DNA of 64,000 nt from Lysobacter sp036697405 (GTDB lineage: Bacteria; Pseudomonadota; Gammaproteobacteria; Xanthomonadales; Xanthomonadaceae): positions 195,833 to 259,832 of the forward strand of contig NZ_JBAHWA010000006.1 in the NCBI RefSeq assembly GCF_036697405.1, read 5' to 3'. Made by a program: the position numbers and the translations under genes. The notes under the pieces are model-generated. The model searched no databases and had not been told where the DNA came from. It worked only from the letters and a program-made list of their open reading frames with translations. Positions 42,042 to 51,500 of this stretch are shown one piece after another (within the stretch, counting starts at the first letter, position 1; each line of letters opens with the position of its first letter).

Positions 42042-43700
42042 TCAGCATCGGAAGCGCTCCGGATCGCGCATGCGGTAGCGCTCGGCCAGGGCCGGGCGGG
42101 CGTCGGCGGGCACGCGCGGGTCGTGCTCGATGCGGTAGGGATGGGCGGGCCACTTGTGGAAGCAGGACTGCCAGTACTCGAAGGTGCGCAGGTCGTCGGG
42201 AGTGCCCCAGCACAGGTAGTGCGCGACCTCGAACACCCGGCAGTTGAGGCCGGCGGCGACCGCGTCGTTGATGCAGCTGTCGACGTAGAACTCGCCGTTG
42301 ACGCGGCCGTCGCGCGCGATCATCGCCTCCGCGGCGGCGGCGAAATCGCCGGCGCGGCGGAAGGTGAAGGTGCCCAGCACGATCGGATCGCGCGCGGGAT
42401 CCGACAGCGGTTGCTTGACCGACACCGACAGCACCCGGCCGCCGACCTCGTCGACCCAGCCGTAGTGGTTGGGGCGGCGCGCGGCGCCCGGATAGCCGCG
42501 CGCGACCCAGACGATCACGTCCACGTCCTCGTCGGCCAGCAGCGCCGACAGCGCGTCGGCGTCGAACACCGCGCCGTTGTCGCAGGCGCCGATGGTCAGC
42601 GGCTGCTCGGGATCGAGGCCGTCCAGGCCGAGCAGGCAGGTGCGGGCCTGGCCGTCGGTCACCCGCTCCAGGTCGACCAGGGCGCAGCCGGGGAAGCGCG
42701 CGCGCAGGGCCTCGGCGATGCGCGCGGCGCCGTCCAGGTCGCGGCGTTGCACGAACACCCGCTGCGCCGGTTCCGGCAGATCGCGCGCGGCCTGCACCAC
42801 CATCGGTTCGCCCGAGACCGGGATCAACGGCTTGGGCTCGCGATAGCCTTCGCTGGCGAAGCGCGCGCCCAGCCCGGCCATCGGCACCATCACCGCGCCG
42901 CGCTGTCGCGGCGGCGCCAGCGGGCGCGCCGGATCGGCCAGGCGCCGGAACGCGTTGGACCAGTAGCGGTATTCCTCCAGGTCCTGCGGCGTGCCCCACT
43001 GCATGAAGTGGTTGAGCTCGTAGACCGCGATGCAGGCGCCGTCTTCCAGCAGCGGCTTGTAGGCCAGGCTCACGTAGTGCTCGCCGCCCAGGCTGAGGTC
43101 GGCGCGCGCGCTGCAGCGCTCGAAGGCGTCGCCCATCAGCGCGCCGGAGCGGAAGTAATAGCTGCCGCTGGACGCGTACTCGCGCGTGGGCTGGTCCGTG
43201 TAGGGCTGCTTTTCCTGGATGTCGAGCACGCGCGCGCCGTCGGTGCGCACGTAGGCGTAGTTGGTCGACCCCATCATGTGCGGATGGAAGCCGGTGTAGC
43301 AGGGAATCGCGCCGTCGCAGCCGCTGTCGAGCACGAAGGATTTGAAGTCGCGGTAGTCCCAGGCGCAGGCGAAATCGCAGTAGTTCACGATCGTCGGCGC
43401 GTCCGGGTCCAGCAGCGCCATCGCCTGCAGCACCGCGTGCACGGGACCCAGCTTGTGCGGCGCGATCCCGAGCACGCGCCCGCTCGGGCAGATCCGCGCC
43501 AGCTGGTCGGCCATGCGGTAGTCGGGACGGTCCAGGTGGTCCTGATTGCACACGAACACGAAATCGGTTTCGCCCGGGAACAGGTCGACCACGTGGGCGA
43601 TGATGGGCTTGCCGTCGACCTCGATCAGCGGCTTGGGCACGCGGTAACCGGCGCGGCGGAAGCGCTCTCCGAAACCTGACATGGGGACGACGATCTGCAT
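42042..43700 (-). CDS. tandem double-domain nucleotidyltransferase (capsule/LPS sugar-NTP transferase type)
   Basis: A 552-residue protein made of two nucleotidyltransferase domains. Domain 1 starts at residue 1 (VVPMSGFGERFRRAGY, VPKPLIEVDGKPI) and domain 2 at about residue 268 (VMVPMAGLGARFASEGY, EPKPLIPVSGEPM). Domain 1 has IVNYCDF and ASSGSYYFRSG; domain 2 has TIGACDN and VNGEFYVDSCINDA. Each closes with a WGTP motif (HFMQWGTPQD and YLCWGTPDDL). Single-domain relatives occur in capsule and LPS loci of many bacteria, where they activate unusual sugars or small groups as NDP derivatives. A two-headed version might activate two substrates, or one half may be regulatory. ATG 43700 is preceded by GGAAGGAG. 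Confidence 0.78.
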   Translation of the reverse strand: MQIVVPMSGFGERFRRAGYRVPKPLIEVDGKPIIAHVVDLFPGETDFVFVCNQDHLDRPDYRMADQLARICPSGRVLGIAPHKLGPVHAVLQAMALLDPDAPTIVNYCDFACAWDYRDFKSFVLDSGCDGAIPCYTGFHPHMMGSTNYAYVRTDGARVLDIQEKQPYTDQPTREYASSGSYYFRSGALMGDAFERCSARADLSLGGEHYVSLAYKPLLEDGACIAVYELNHFMQWGTPQDLEEYRYWSNAFRRLADPARPLAPPRQRGAVMVPMAGLGARFASEGYREPKPLIPVSGEPMVVQAARDLPEPAQRVFVQRRDLDGAARIAEALRARFPGCALVDLERVTDGQARTCLLGLDGLDPEQPLTIGACDNGAVFDADALSALLADEDVDVIVWVARGYPGAARRPNHYGWVDEVGGRVLSVSVKQPLSDPARDPIVLGTFTFRRAGDFAAAAEAMIARDGRVNGEFYVDSCINDAVAAGLNCRVFEVAHYLCWGTPDDLRTFEYWQSCFHKWPAHPYRIEHDPRVPADARPALAERYRMRDPERFRC

Positions 43701-43735
43701 GGGCTCCTTCCGTGGGGTCGTGCGGGTCGTGGGGT

Positions 43736-44776
43736 TCAGTGCCCGGGCCGCGATAAGGCGCGGCGATAGGCTTCGGCTTCCCAGTCCACCAGGGCGGCGA
43801 CGTCCTCGTCGCCGAGGTAGACCAGGTGCTCGTCGCCGCGCAGGCGCAGCGCGACCAGGGCCAGGCACAGCAACATCTGCTGCGCGCCGGCCGACAGTCC
43901 CGGCGCGACCAGCACGCCGGCGCCCGGCAGCAGCGCGAACGCGGGTGCGACGCCGCAGGCCGCGGTGCAGCGCGCGACCGCGTCCGACAGCCGGTCCGCG
44001 CCGTCGCCGTCCAGCACCGCCGCATGCGCGCCCAGGAACACCGCGTGATCCGGGTACAGCGCGCCGTCGCGCGCGATCCGCAGCGCGGCCGCGTCGGTGC
44101 CCAGCGCGTGTACGCGCGGGTCCTGCGGCGCTTCCCAATTCAGGTCGTTGACTGCGCGCAGACGTGCGGGATCGGCGCTGCGGGTGGAGCGCTCGGGCAG
44201 GGCCAGGCGACGCTCGACTTCGCTCAGCAGCGCATCGGCCGCGGCGCAATCGCCGGCGCCGACGACCAGGCCGTGGTTGGCCAGCACCAGCACGTCGGCC
44301 GCGCGTTCGCGCAAGGCCTCGCGCACTACCTGGGTGAGCGGATAACCCGGCCGCCGATACGGCACCCAGGCCCAATTCAGGCCGTTCAACAGGGCGCCCA
44401 GTTGCGCGCGCGCATCCGCGCGCACCGCCCAGGCGATGGTGTTCACCGAGTGCACGTGCGCGACCACCGGATGCGGCAGCAGCGCGTGCAGCGAGGTTTC
44501 GATCGAGGGCCGCAAGGCGTGCGCGACGCCCAGGCGCGCCAGCCGCGCTTCGCCGTCGGCATGGCCGAGCGCGGCGCGCGCTTCGTCCAGCGGCAGCGGC
44601 ACGAAAATATCGCGCTCGCGCGCCTGCGCGAGCCAGGTGCCGGAGGCCTTGACCCACAAGGTGCCGTCTTGTTTGACGGAGGTGTTACCGCCGCCGCCCT
44701 GTACCAGCAGCGGATCGGCGCCTATCCGCGCCGACCATGCGATCAACGCGTCCAAAGCGGCTGCGATGTGGCCCAT
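43736..44776 (-). CDS. class II aldolase/adducin family protein
   Basis: A 346-residue protein with N-terminal class II aldolase features: QGGGGNTSVKQDGTLWVKASG (parts), zinc ligands HVH in VVAHVHSVNTIAW and His in VLANHGLVV. A second half of about 130 residues extends beyond the usual 210-residue aldolase domain, ending in a helical YLGDEDVAALVDWEAEAYRR. Relatives act on fuculose-, rhamnulose- or ribulose-phosphates. It is the first gene of the glycan operon, so it may make the carbon skeleton. ATG 44776 is preferred; GTG 44779 is adjacent. Confidence 0.8.
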   Translation of the reverse strand: MGHIAAALDALIAWSARIGADPLLVQGGGGNTSVKQDGTLWVKASGTWLAQARERDIFVPLPLDEARAALGHADGEARLARLGVAHALRPSIETSLHALLPHPVVAHVHSVNTIAWAVRADARAQLGALLNGLNWAWVPYRRPGYPLTQVVREALRERAADVLVLANHGLVVGAGDCAAADALLSEVERRLALPERSTRSADPARLRAVNDLNWEAPQDPRVHALGTDAAALRIARDGALYPDHAVFLGAHAAVLDGDGADRLSDAVARCTAACGVAPAFALLPGAGVLVAPGLSAGAQQMLLCLALVALRLRGDEHLVYLGDEDVAALVDWEAEAYRRALSRPGH

Positions 44777-44909
44777 CACGCCCCCGCCGTTGCGGTGTCC
44801 GTGCGCGATTCGGGCGAATTACGGTGCTGCGAGAACGGTCGATCCATGTGTTCCCCCTCCCTGCTGGCTGCTGCTCCTGAATCCCCTAATACTCGATTTG
44901 GGCTTGCAA

Positions 44910-44928
44910 CCGGCCGTCCCACGGCCGG
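44910..44928. other. inverted repeat CCGGCCGT-CCC-ACGGCCGG
   Basis: Perfect 8-bp arms with a 3-nt spacer. It could be an operator or an RNA hairpin near either promoter. Confidence 0.35.
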
Positions 44929-45066
44929 ATAAGGCGCTCCCCACGCCGGTTTCCCCCGCCCGGCACTGGACGGCCCGGCAACCGATGTGGTCCGCTTTTG
45001 CCCCCCGGCCTCGTTATGTGGATAGGATAGGGACGGGGGCACCACGGATGGAACGCCAAGGATGAT

Positions 45067-45083
45067 CGCGAACATGGTTCGCG
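45067..45083. promoter_or_regulatory. candidate operator CGCGAAC-ATG-GTTCGCG upstream of the NRPS operon
   Basis: A perfect 7+3+7 dyad, 98 nt before the first NRPS start codon, the size expected for a dimeric HTH repressor or activator. The binding protein is not evident in the window. Confidence 0.45.
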
Positions 45084-45180
45084 TGCAAGAGCATCTCCGA
45101 AGCGACGCGTGCTGGATGCCAAAGGGGTGCCGACAGGATCAGGTCGGCCGAGGATGCTCGTAAGTCAAGGAAGTTCAGGG

Positions 45181-48100
45181 ATGAGTGATATCGACCCGCG
45201 TATCGCCGAGCTGTCGCCTGCGAAACGCGAACTGCTGCGTCAGTTGAGCGCGCGTCAGCGCATCGGCCAAAACCGCATTCAGCCGCGCGCGCGGCCCGCG
45301 CGCATTCCGCTGACCTTCGGCCAGCGCCGGCTGTGGTGGCTGGACCGTTTCCTGCCCGGCATGACCGCCTACAACCTGCCGGTCGGCCTGTGGCTGGACG
45401 GCGAACTCGATCGCGGCGCGCTGCGCGCGGCCCTGCAAACCTTGCTCGATCGCCACGAAACCCTGCGCACGGTGTTCCGCGCCGAAGACGGCGATCCGTA
45501 CCAGCACGTCCTCGAACGCATCGAGCTGCCCTGGCAGGAATTGAGCGCGCACGGAAGCGACGCCGACGAGCGCGAGGCCGACGCGCTGCGCCTGGCGCGC
45601 GCGGACACCGCGCGCGCGTTCGATCTCGGCCGCGACGCGATGATGCGTGCCACGCTGATCGGCGTGGCGCCGCAGCGCCATCTGCTGCTGCTGGGCTTCC
45701 ACCACATCGCGATCGACGGCTGGTCCACCAACGCGCTGCTGGAAGAACTGCAGCGCGCCTACGACGCCCTGCGCGCCGGCGGCGTGGCCGACACCGGCGC
45801 GCCCGCGCTGCAGATCGCCGATATCGCGCTGTGGCAGCAGGAAACGCTGGGCGGCGAAGGCCTGCAGCCGCAGCTGGATTACTGGAGCGCGCGCCTGGAC
45901 GGCGCGTCGACCTCGCTGGACCTGCCCGCCGACCGGCCGCGTCCGGCCGCGCAGAGTTTCCGCGGCGCGCTGTATCGCAGCGAAGTGCCGGCGCCGGTCT
46001 ACGAGCAGCTCGAGCGGCTCGCGCGCGAACGCCAGGCCACGCTGTCGATGGTGTTCCTGGCCGCCTATCAGGCCCTGCTGTCGCGCTACACCGCCCAGGA
46101 CGACATCACCGTCGGCATGGGCGTGGCCGGGCGCGCGCGGGTCGAGCTGGAGCCGGTGATCGGTTTCTTCGTCAACACCCTGCCGATGCGCGCGCGCATC
46201 GAAGGCGATCCGAGCTTCGCCCAGCTGCTGGCGCAGGTGCGCGAGAGCGTGCTGGGCGCGATGGAGCACGCCGACGCGCCGCTGGACCGGATCCTGGAGA
46301 CCCGCCGCCTGCCGCGTTCGGCCAGCCACACGCCATTCGCGCAGGCGCTGTTCTTCTTCCAGAACTATCCCGCGCTGGGCCTGGGCATGGGCGGGCTGCA
46401 GGTGCGCCAGGCGCACCTGATGGACCTGGCCCACGGCAGCGCCCAGGGCGACCTCAGCCTGTTCGTGAACCAGCACGGCCAGCGCGAACTGATGCTGGAA
46501 TACAGCACCGACCTGTTCGATCGCGCGCGCATCGAGCGCCTGTGCGGGCATCTGTTGAGCCTGCTGGCCGCGGCCGCGGCCACGCCCGACGCGCCGCTGA
46601 GCACGCTGGAATTGCTGACCGCGCAGGAGCGCGAAGAACTCGCGCGCTGGAACGACACCGCGCGCGAACTGCCGGCCGATCCCACCATCGCCGCGCAAGT
46701 GCAGGCCCAGGTCGAACGCACGCCGGACGCGATCGCGCTGCGCTGCGGCGCGCGCGAGCTCAGCTACCGCGAACTCGACCGCCGCGCCAACGCGCTCGCG
46801 CACGAGCTGCGCGCAGCCGGGGTCGGCCCCGGCGATCTGGTCGGTCTCTATGTCGAACGCACGCCGGAAATGCTGATCGGCCTGCTCGCCATCCTCAAGG
46901 CCGGCGGCGCCTACGTGCCGCTGGATCCGACCTATCCCGCCGATCGCCTGGCCTACATGCTCGAAGCCTCGGCCGCGCGCGTGCTGGTGAGCCAGCGCGA
47001 ACTCGCCGACAGCCTGCCCGGCGACGTCGCGGTCGTGGTCTATGCCGACGCGAACGCGGCGCTGGACGCCCGCGCCGAGCGCGCGCCCGAGGGCGGCGCC
47101 GGTGCGCGCGATCCGGCCTATGTGATCTTCACCTCCGGTTCCACCGGCAAGCCCAAGGGCGTGGAGATCCAGCAGCGCTCGGCGGTGAACCTGCTGCGTT
47201 CGGTCGCGCGCGAGCCCGGCCTGGCGAGCGGCCAGGTGCTGTGCGCGATCAGCACGCTGTCCTTCGACATCGCCCTGTTCGAGCTGGTGCTGCCGCTGAC
47301 CGTGGGCGCGACCATCCTGCTGGTCGACCGCGACACCGCGCGCGACGGCCTGCGCCTGCGCCGCCTGGTCGACGACACCGCGATCGACGTGATGCAGGCC
47401 ACGCCCGCGACCTGGCGCATGCTGCTGGAGCTGGGCTGGAGCGGCAAACCCGGCCTCAAGATCATCTCCACCGGCGAGGCCCTGCCGCGCGAACTCGCCG
47501 ACCGCCTGCTGCCCTGCGCGCGCGAGCTGTGGAACCTCTACGGCCCCACCGAAACCACGGTGTACTCGGCGCTGTGCCGCGTGCACGCCGGCAGCGGCCC
47601 GATCCTGGTCGGCAAGCCGGTGGACAACACCCAGATCCACATCGTCGACCGTCATATGAAATTGCTGCCCGCCGGCGTGCCGGGCGAGCTGCTGATCGGC
47701 GGCGACGGCCTGGCCACCGGCTATCGCGGGCGCCCCGATCTGACCGCGGAGAAATTCATCTCCGATCCCTTCGGCGCCCCGGGCGGGCGGCTGTACCGCA
47801 GCGGCGATCTGGCGCTGTGGCGCCGCGACGGCACCCTCGAGGTGATCGGCCGCATCGATCATCAGATCAAGCTGCGCGGCTTCCGTATCGAGCTGGGCGA
47901 AATCGAATCGGTGCTGGCGCAGTACCCGGCGGTGACCCAGGCGGTGGTGCACTGCCGCGAGGACCGGCCCGGCGACAAGCGCCTGGTCGCCTACGTGACC
48001 GCGAACGGCGAGGCGCCGGCGACGGCCGCGCTGCGCGACCATCTCAAGGCCGCGCTGCCCGACTACATGGTGCCCAGCGCCTTCGTGGTGCTGGATCGCT

Positions 48101-48531
48101 TCCCGCTCACCCCCAACGGCAAGGTCGACCGGCGCGCGCTGCCGGCGCCGGAAGCCGTGGCCGGCGCCGCGGACGACGCCGACTTCGACGCGCCGGTCAC
48201 GCCCGAGGAGCAGGCCCTGGCCGCGATCTGGCAGCAATTGCTCGGCGCGCCGCGGATCGGCCGCGGCGACAATTTCTTCGACCTGGGCGGGCATTCGCTG
48301 CTGGCCACGCGCCTGCTGGCGCGGATCGAGCAGCAGTACGGCATCGAACTGCCACTGCGCGCGCTGTTCGAGGACGCGACCCTGGAACGCCTGGCCGCGC
48401 GTGTCGCCGACGCCTGCGTCGAGGCGCTGCCGGAGGACCTGGAAAGCCTGCTGGCCAGCCTGGAACACCTCAGCGACGAAGAAGCCAGCGCGCGCCTGGC
48501 CGCCACCCTGCCCGGAGGCGGACATGACTGA
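45181..48531 (+). CDS. nonribosomal peptide synthetase module 1 (C-A-PCP)
   Basis: A 1116-residue module. Condensation domain at about 38-470 with HHIAIDG at 174-180; adenylation domain at about 490-1000 with SGSTGKPKG (near 650), NLYGPTETT (785), YRSGDL and GRIDHQIKLRG; PCP at about 1010-1085 with GGHSL, Ser1039 taking the phosphopantetheine arm. Substrate-pocket residues read by eye: D-I-F-Q-I-T-L-V-Y, not a code I can name with confidence, but close to small-residue types. The N-terminal C domain on the first protein suggests lipo-initiation or an acyl starter, or an upstream donor elsewhere. Start 45181 follows AAGGAAG; the longer frame from 45109 is non-coding. Its stop overlaps the next start by 8 nt. 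Confidence 0.9.
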   Translation: MSDIDPRIAELSPAKRELLRQLSARQRIGQNRIQPRARPARIPLTFGQRRLWWLDRFLPGMTAYNLPVGLWLDGELDRGALRAALQTLLDRHETLRTVFRAEDGDPYQHVLERIELPWQELSAHGSDADEREADALRLARADTARAFDLGRDAMMRATLIGVAPQRHLLLLGFHHIAIDGWSTNALLEELQRAYDALRAGGVADTGAPALQIADIALWQQETLGGEGLQPQLDYWSARLDGASTSLDLPADRPRPAAQSFRGALYRSEVPAPVYEQLERLARERQATLSMVFLAAYQALLSRYTAQDDITVGMGVAGRARVELEPVIGFFVNTLPMRARIEGDPSFAQLLAQVRESVLGAMEHADAPLDRILETRRLPRSASHTPFAQALFFFQNYPALGLGMGGLQVRQAHLMDLAHGSAQGDLSLFVNQHGQRELMLEYSTDLFDRARIERLCGHLLSLLAAAAATPDAPLSTLELLTAQEREELARWNDTARELPADPTIAAQVQAQVERTPDAIALRCGARELSYRELDRRANALAHELRAAGVGPGDLVGLYVERTPEMLIGLLAILKAGGAYVPLDPTYPADRLAYMLEASAARVLVSQRELADSLPGDVAVVVYADANAALDARAERAPEGGAGARDPAYVIFTSGSTGKPKGVEIQQRSAVNLLRSVAREPGLASGQVLCAISTLSFDIALFELVLPLTVGATILLVDRDTARDGLRLRRLVDDTAIDVMQATPATWRMLLELGWSGKPGLKIISTGEALPRELADRLLPCARELWNLYGPTETTVYSALCRVHAGSGPILVGKPVDNTQIHIVDRHMKLLPAGVPGELLIGGDGLATGYRGRPDLTAEKFISDPFGAPGGRLYRSGDLALWRRDGTLEVIGRIDHQIKLRGFRIELGEIESVLAQYPAVTQAVVHCREDRPGDKRLVAYVTANGEAPATAALRDHLKAALPDYMVPSAFVVLDRFPLTPNGKVDRRALPAPEAVAGAADDADFDAPVTPEEQALAAIWQQLLGAPRIGRGDNFFDLGGHSLLATRLLARIEQQYGIELPLRALFEDATLERLAARVADACVEALPEDLESLLASLEHLSDEEASARLAATLPGGGHD

Positions 48532-51500
48532 GATCAATCAGCGTCTGGCCGGCCTGTCGCCGGAAAAACGCGCGCTGCTGCTGCAGCAACTGGCCAAGCA
48601 ATCGCCGGCCGCGCCGCGCAGCGAGATCGGCCGGCGCGCGCGCCCGGCGCGGATTCCGCTGTCGTACGCGCAGCAGCGCCTGTGGATCCTGGACCGGATC
48701 GATCCCGGCTCGGCCGCCTACAACGTGCCGACCTCGATGTGGATGCAGGGGCCGCTGGACGAGGCCGCGTTCGCGCGCGCGCTCGACGAGATCCTGCGCC
48801 GTCACGAAAGCCTGCGCACCCTGATCGCGGCCGACGAAGAAGGCCCGCACCAGGTGGTGCAGCCGCCCTCGGCGGTGCCGATCGAGCGCCAGGACTTGCG
48901 CACGCTGCCGGCGCCGGAGCGCGAGGCGGCGGCGTTCGCGCTGGCGCGCGCCGAAGCCCGGCGCCCGTTCGACCTTGCGCGCGGGCCGCTGTTGCGCGCG
49001 CTGCTGGTGCGCGTCGACGACCAGCGCCATCTGTTCACCCTCAACGCCCACCACATCGCCGTCGACGGCTGGTCGCTGGGCCTGTTGAACGATGAGTTGC
49101 GTCAGCTCTACGGCGCCTACCAGGACGGCCTGGAATCGCCGCTGCCGGAACTGCCGGTGCAGTACGTGGACTACGCGCTGTGGCAGCGCGAACTGCTGGA
49201 AGGCCCGGCCCTGCGGACCCAGCTGGATTACTGGCGCCAGCGCCTGGCCGGCCCGCTGCCGGTGCTGGAGTTGCCCGGCGATCGTCCGCGCCCGCCGGTG
49301 CAGAGCTACCGCGGCGAAGTGCTGCGCAGCACGCTGGCGCTGGAGACCTGGGATGCGGTCAAACGCTTGAGCCGGCAGGAGGGCGCGACTCCCTTCATGA
49401 CCGTGCTGGCCGCCTATCAGACCCTGCTGATGCGCTACTCCGGCCAGCACGACCTGGTGGTCGGCGTCGGCGTCGCCAACCGCCGCCGCGAGGAACTCGA
49501 ATCGCTGGCCGGTTTCTTCGTCAACACCCTGGCGCTGCGCAACGACCTGTCCGGCAACCCGAGCTTCCGCAGCCTGCTGGCGCAGGTCAAGGACAGCACC
49601 CTGGCGGCGTATGCGCACCAGGACCTGCCGGCCGAGCGCCTGATCGAAGACCTCGCGCCGGAGCGCTCGCTGAGCCACGCGCCGGTGTTCCAGACCATGC
49701 TGTTCTTCCAGAATTTCCCGTCCGGCGACAGCCACCTGGCCGGGCTGACCCTGACGCCGGTGGATTTCGACCGGATCAATCCAGGCACCGCGCGTTCGGA
49801 CCTGGCCCTGTTCGCGGGCGAGCAGGAAGACGGCCTGGCGCTGTTCTTCGAGTACGCCAGCGACCTGTTCGACGCCGCCACGATCGAGGCCTTCTCGGGC
49901 CACTTCCAGCAACTGCTGCGCTCCATCGTCGCCGACCCGGACCGGCGCCTGGGCGAGTTGGAGATCCTGCCGCAAGAGGAGCGCCAGCGCCTGCTGCGCG
50001 AATGGAACGACACCGCGCTGGAGGCGCCGCTGGATACGCCGCTGCATCGTCTGTTCGAGCGCCAGGCCGAGCGCCGGCCCGACGCGATCGCGGTCGAATG
50101 CGGCAGCCAGCGCCTGAGCTATGCCGAACTCGATGCCCAGGCCGATGCGCTGGCGCGCGCGCTGGCCGCGCGCGGCGCCGGGCCGGGGCAGTTGGTGGGC
50201 CTGTTCGTCGAACGCTCGCCGCGCATGCTGGTCGCGCTGCTGGGCGTGCTCAAGGCCGGCGCGGCCTATGTGCCGATGGACCCGAGCTATCCGGCCGAAC
50301 GCCTGGGCTACATGCTCGAAGACGCGCGGGCGCGCCTGATCGTGAGCGAGCGCGCCCTGCAGGCGCAGCTGCCGTCCTCGGGTTGCGAACCGCTGTGGCT
50401 GGACGAGTTGGACGCCGCGCCGGGCGCGCGCGTCGACAGCGGCGTCGGCCCGGAAGACCTGGCCTATGTGATCTTCACCTCCGGCTCCACCGGCCGGCCC
50501 AAGGGCGTGCAGATTCCGCACCGCGCCGCGGTCAACTTCCTCAGCGCGGTCGCGCGCGAACCGGGGCTGGGCGAAGACGATGTGATGTGCGCGGTCACCA
50601 CCCTGTCCTTCGACATCGCGGTGCTGGAACTGTTGCTGCCCTTGAGCGTGGGCGCGCGCATCGCCCTGGCCGACCGCGCCACCGCGGCCGACGGCGCCGC
50701 GCTGGCGCGGCTGATCGACAGCGCCGGCGCCAGCGCGATGCAGGCCACGCCCGCGACCTGGCGCATGCTGCTCGACGCCGGTTGGCGCGGGCGCCCGCAG
50801 CTGCGCCTGTTCTGCGGCGGCGAAGCGCTGCCGCGCGAACTCGCCGATCGTCTGCTCGACTGCGGCGCGCAGCTTTGGAATCTGTACGGCCCCACCGAAA
50901 CCACGGTGTGGTCGGCGGTCGAGCGCGTGCGCGCCGACGGTGCGGCGATCAGCATCGGCCGCCCGCTGGCCAACACCGAACTGCATATCGTCGATGCGCG
51001 CGGCCAGCTGGTGCCGGTGGGCGTGCCCGGCGAGCTGCTGATCGGCGGCCTCGGCGTCGCCCGCGGCTACCTGGCCCGGCCCGAGCTCAGCGCCGAGAAG
51101 TTCGTGCCCGACCGTCACGGCGCGCGCCCCGGCGCGCGCCTGTACCGCAGCGGCGACCTCGCCCGGCGCCTGCGCGACGGCCGCATCGAAGTGCTGGGCC
51201 GCATCGACCACCAGGTCAAGCTGCGCGGCTTCCGCATCGAACTGGGCGAGATCGAGTCGGTGCTGGCCGAGCATCCGCAGGTGCGCCAGGCGGTCGTGGT
51301 CTGCCGCGAGGACCGGCCCGGCGACAAGCGCCTGGTCGCCTACGTGATCGGCGCCGCCGACGGCGCCGAGCTGCGCGCGCATGCGCGCCAGCACCTGCCC
51401 GAATACATGCTGCCCTCGGCCTATGTGGCGCTGGCGCAGTACCCGCTGACCCCGAACGGCAAGGTCGACCGCAAGGCGCTGCCGGCGCCGGACGCCGACG

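Larger units (their letters stand above)
44780..45180. other. divergent control region between the glycan and NRPS operons
   Basis: 401 nt with no gene, serving both operons. It holds an imperfect hairpin arm pair at 44910-44928 and a perfect 17-bp dyad at 45067-45083, plus TATGTGGATAGGAT (about 45014-45027), a possible plus-strand -10 region. No regulator gene is adjacent. The dominance of C-runs on the minus side leaves no clear aldolase promoter. Confidence 0.45.
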
